NCBI GenBank assembly: GCA_009827215.1
Contig: WUAJ01000140.1
Coordinates: 1-6,264 of the forward strand
DNA: 6,264 bases
DNA from: Phycisphaeraceae bacterium
GTDB taxonomy: Bacteria > Planctomycetota > Phycisphaerae > Phycisphaerales > UBA1924
Direction: 5' to 3'
The notes below the pieces were generated by a model. The model saw only the letters and a program-made list of their open reading frames with translations, did not search any database and was not told where the DNA came from. This document shows, one piece after another, positions 5,162 to 6,264 of this stretch (its first letter is position 1; each line of letters starts with the position of its first letter). Made by a program: the position numbers and the translations under genes.

Positions 5162-6264
5162 ATGCGGATACTCATGCTCGGGTGGGAGTTCCCACCATTC
5201 ATCGCAGGCGGACTCGGGACCGCGTGTGCCGGCTTGACCAAATCCATGGTCGCGCAGGGACACGAGATCACTTTCGTGTTCCCACAGCCCATCCCAGAAG
5301 GGCACCAATCGCATGTGCGCTTGATCGGTCCACGCGTACTCAAAGAACGCATCAATCACATCCGCAGTCAAGACAGTTCAGGAGAACGAAGGGAATCTGT
5401 TGTGCACTCCACGCACGCGATCCGCTCAACAACCACCACCCAACAGCACCAAACCTCGATCAAACAAGAGGTCATCGAGCAACTCTCCTCGACCTATCCG
5501 AGTTCGTATCCAGGAGTGGATGCGAGCGATGTGCTCCGCAGAGTCGTCGAATCCATCGAGCATTCCACGACTGAGCATCAAAGCGAGTCCTTCCACGAGG
5601 GACAAACGACCTCAATCCTGAGAGGACTCGCGAGCAGCGATGCTTCGACGCTCGCCGATGCGATGCAGGACGCGCTGGATTCGCTGGGAGAACTCGGGAC
5701 TGGTTCAAAGGGATATTCTGGGGATCTCTTCGCGGACGCGGATCGCTACGCTCGGCTCGCAAGCGCGCTGTGTTTGCACGAGCAGTTTGATGTCATCCAC
5801 GCGCACGACTGGTTGACCTACCCCGCCGGGGTCGCGGTGCGTGCGTTGACAGGCAAGCCTTTGGTCTGTCACATCCACGCGACGGAGTTTGATCGCTCCG
5901 GAGAGCACATCAACCAGCAGGTGTATGACCTTGAGCGGATGGGGATGAACGCCGCGGATCGCGTGATCGCTGTGTCGCGTTTGACCAAAGCGATCGTCCA
6001 TTCCAAATACGGCGTACCTGATGAAAGAATTGATGTTGTCTACAACGGCGTTGAGCAGGATGATGTCCAACCAGAATCAGGGACAGCGATCGAGAAGGAC
6101 GAGAAGATCGTCCTGTTCTTGGGACGGATCACGATGCAGAAGGGACCAGAGTACTTCATCCGCGCCGCGAAGCGTGTGCTGGAGGTTTATCCGAAGGTGA
6201 AGTTCGTCGTCGCGGGTTCAGGAGATATGGCGGTCCGCATGATCGAGGACGCGGCGGCTCATGG
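5162..6264 (+). CDS. Glycogen synthase-like GT-B glycosyltransferase (3' end cut off by window edge)
   Basis: This belongs to the GT4/GT5 retaining glycosyltransferases, which move a sugar from a nucleotide donor to a growing glucan or other glycan. The first 367 residues are visible. GWEFPPFIAGGLGT (7-20) is the N-terminal donor-binding loop of glycogen and starch synthases. HAHDWLT (213-219), HIHATEFDRSG (237-247), AVSRLT (270-275) and YNGVE (294-298) complete the first Rossmann domain. The second begins at about 316 with FLGRITMQKGPEYF, where R322 and K327 have the spacing of the donor-phosphate-binding Arg and Lys of E. coli glycogen synthase. The C-terminal E-x7-E region lies outside. 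The start is the ATG at 5162, with AAGGA six bases upstream. Residues about 70-182 form a polar insertion. The sugar donor and acceptor cannot be told; glycogen synthesis and exopolysaccharide or lipid glycosylation are both possible. Confidence 0.93.
   Translation, partial: MRILMLGWEFPPFIAGGLGTACAGLTKSMVAQGHEITFVFPQPIPEGHQSHVRLIGPRVLKERINHIRSQDSSGERRESVVHSTHAIRSTTTTQQHQTSIKQEVIEQLSSTYPSSYPGVDASDVLRRVVESIEHSTTEHQSESFHEGQTTSILRGLASSDASTLADAMQDALDSLGELGTGSKGYSGDLFADADRYARLASALCLHEQFDVIHAHDWLTYPAGVAVRALTGKPLVCHIHATEFDRSGEHINQQVYDLERMGMNAADRVIAVSRLTKAIVHSKYGVPDERIDVVYNGVEQDDVQPESGTAIEKDEKIVLFLGRITMQKGPEYFIRAAKRVLEVYPKVKFVVAGSGDMAVRMIEDAAAH
5369..5707 (+). other. Polar low-complexity insertion in the glycosyltransferase (residues 70-182)
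   Basis: Between the early strands of the first Rossmann domain and the conserved GYSGDLFADADRYA segment (184-197), about 113 residues are rich in Ser, Thr, His, Gln and Glu, with runs such as STTTTQQHQTS. No glycosyltransferase motif lies here. It reads as a partly disordered or helical insertion, longer than I would expect for this part of the family. Reading frame and start motifs are continuous across it, so it is not a frameshift. Confidence 0.6.

Noticed and set aside
5705..6070. A 121-codon open frame on the minus strand
   Set aside because: Antisense to the conserved HAHDW to YNGVE part of the glycosyltransferase.

Overview
The window looks like chromosomal DNA from a Gram-negative-type bacterium of moderate G+C, most likely of the phylum Planctomycetota and possibly class Phycisphaerae. 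That placement is an inference. It rests mainly on the glycosyltransferase at the right end, whose motifs (GWEFPPFIAGGLGT, HAHDW, HIHATEFDRSG) I recall from planctomycete proteins. The chemotaxis genes alone do not discriminate. Nothing points to a mobile element, phage, CRISPR array or recent transfer.

Left two thirds (1-4234), minus strand, read right to left: a compact chemotaxis operon cheB-cheW-cheR-cheA. Its order is CheB methylesterase, CheW coupling protein, CheR methyltransferase, then CheA histidine kinase, which runs off the left edge inside its ATP-binding domain. Gaps are 76, 27 and 9 nt, and each gene has a clear Shine-Dalgarno sequence. Together the products form the core signalling unit plus the adaptation pair: CheW and CheA couple to receptors, CheR adds methyl groups to receptor glutamates, and phosphorylated CheB removes them. 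No CheY, CheZ, CheD or receptor gene is inside the window.

Middle (4319-4501), minus strand: a self-contained tRNA-Leu(GAG) unit. It has a near-consensus sigma-70-type promoter, a small leader hairpin, an 85-nt class II tRNA without encoded CCA, and a Rho-independent terminator that insulates the che operon downstream of it.

Right third (4646-6264), plus strand, divergent from the rest: a 153-residue acidic protein I cannot name, followed after 54 nt by a glycogen-synthase-like GT-B glycosyltransferase truncated by the right edge. The two are probably cotranscribed.

Most of the window is ordinary and well understood. The points worth a second look are a possible second HPt-like bundle without a histidine inside CheA, a roughly fourfold excess of the tetranucleotide GATC, a low-complexity insertion in the glycosyltransferase, and the unnamed protein paired with it. 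I see no convincing evidence of a wholly new system.
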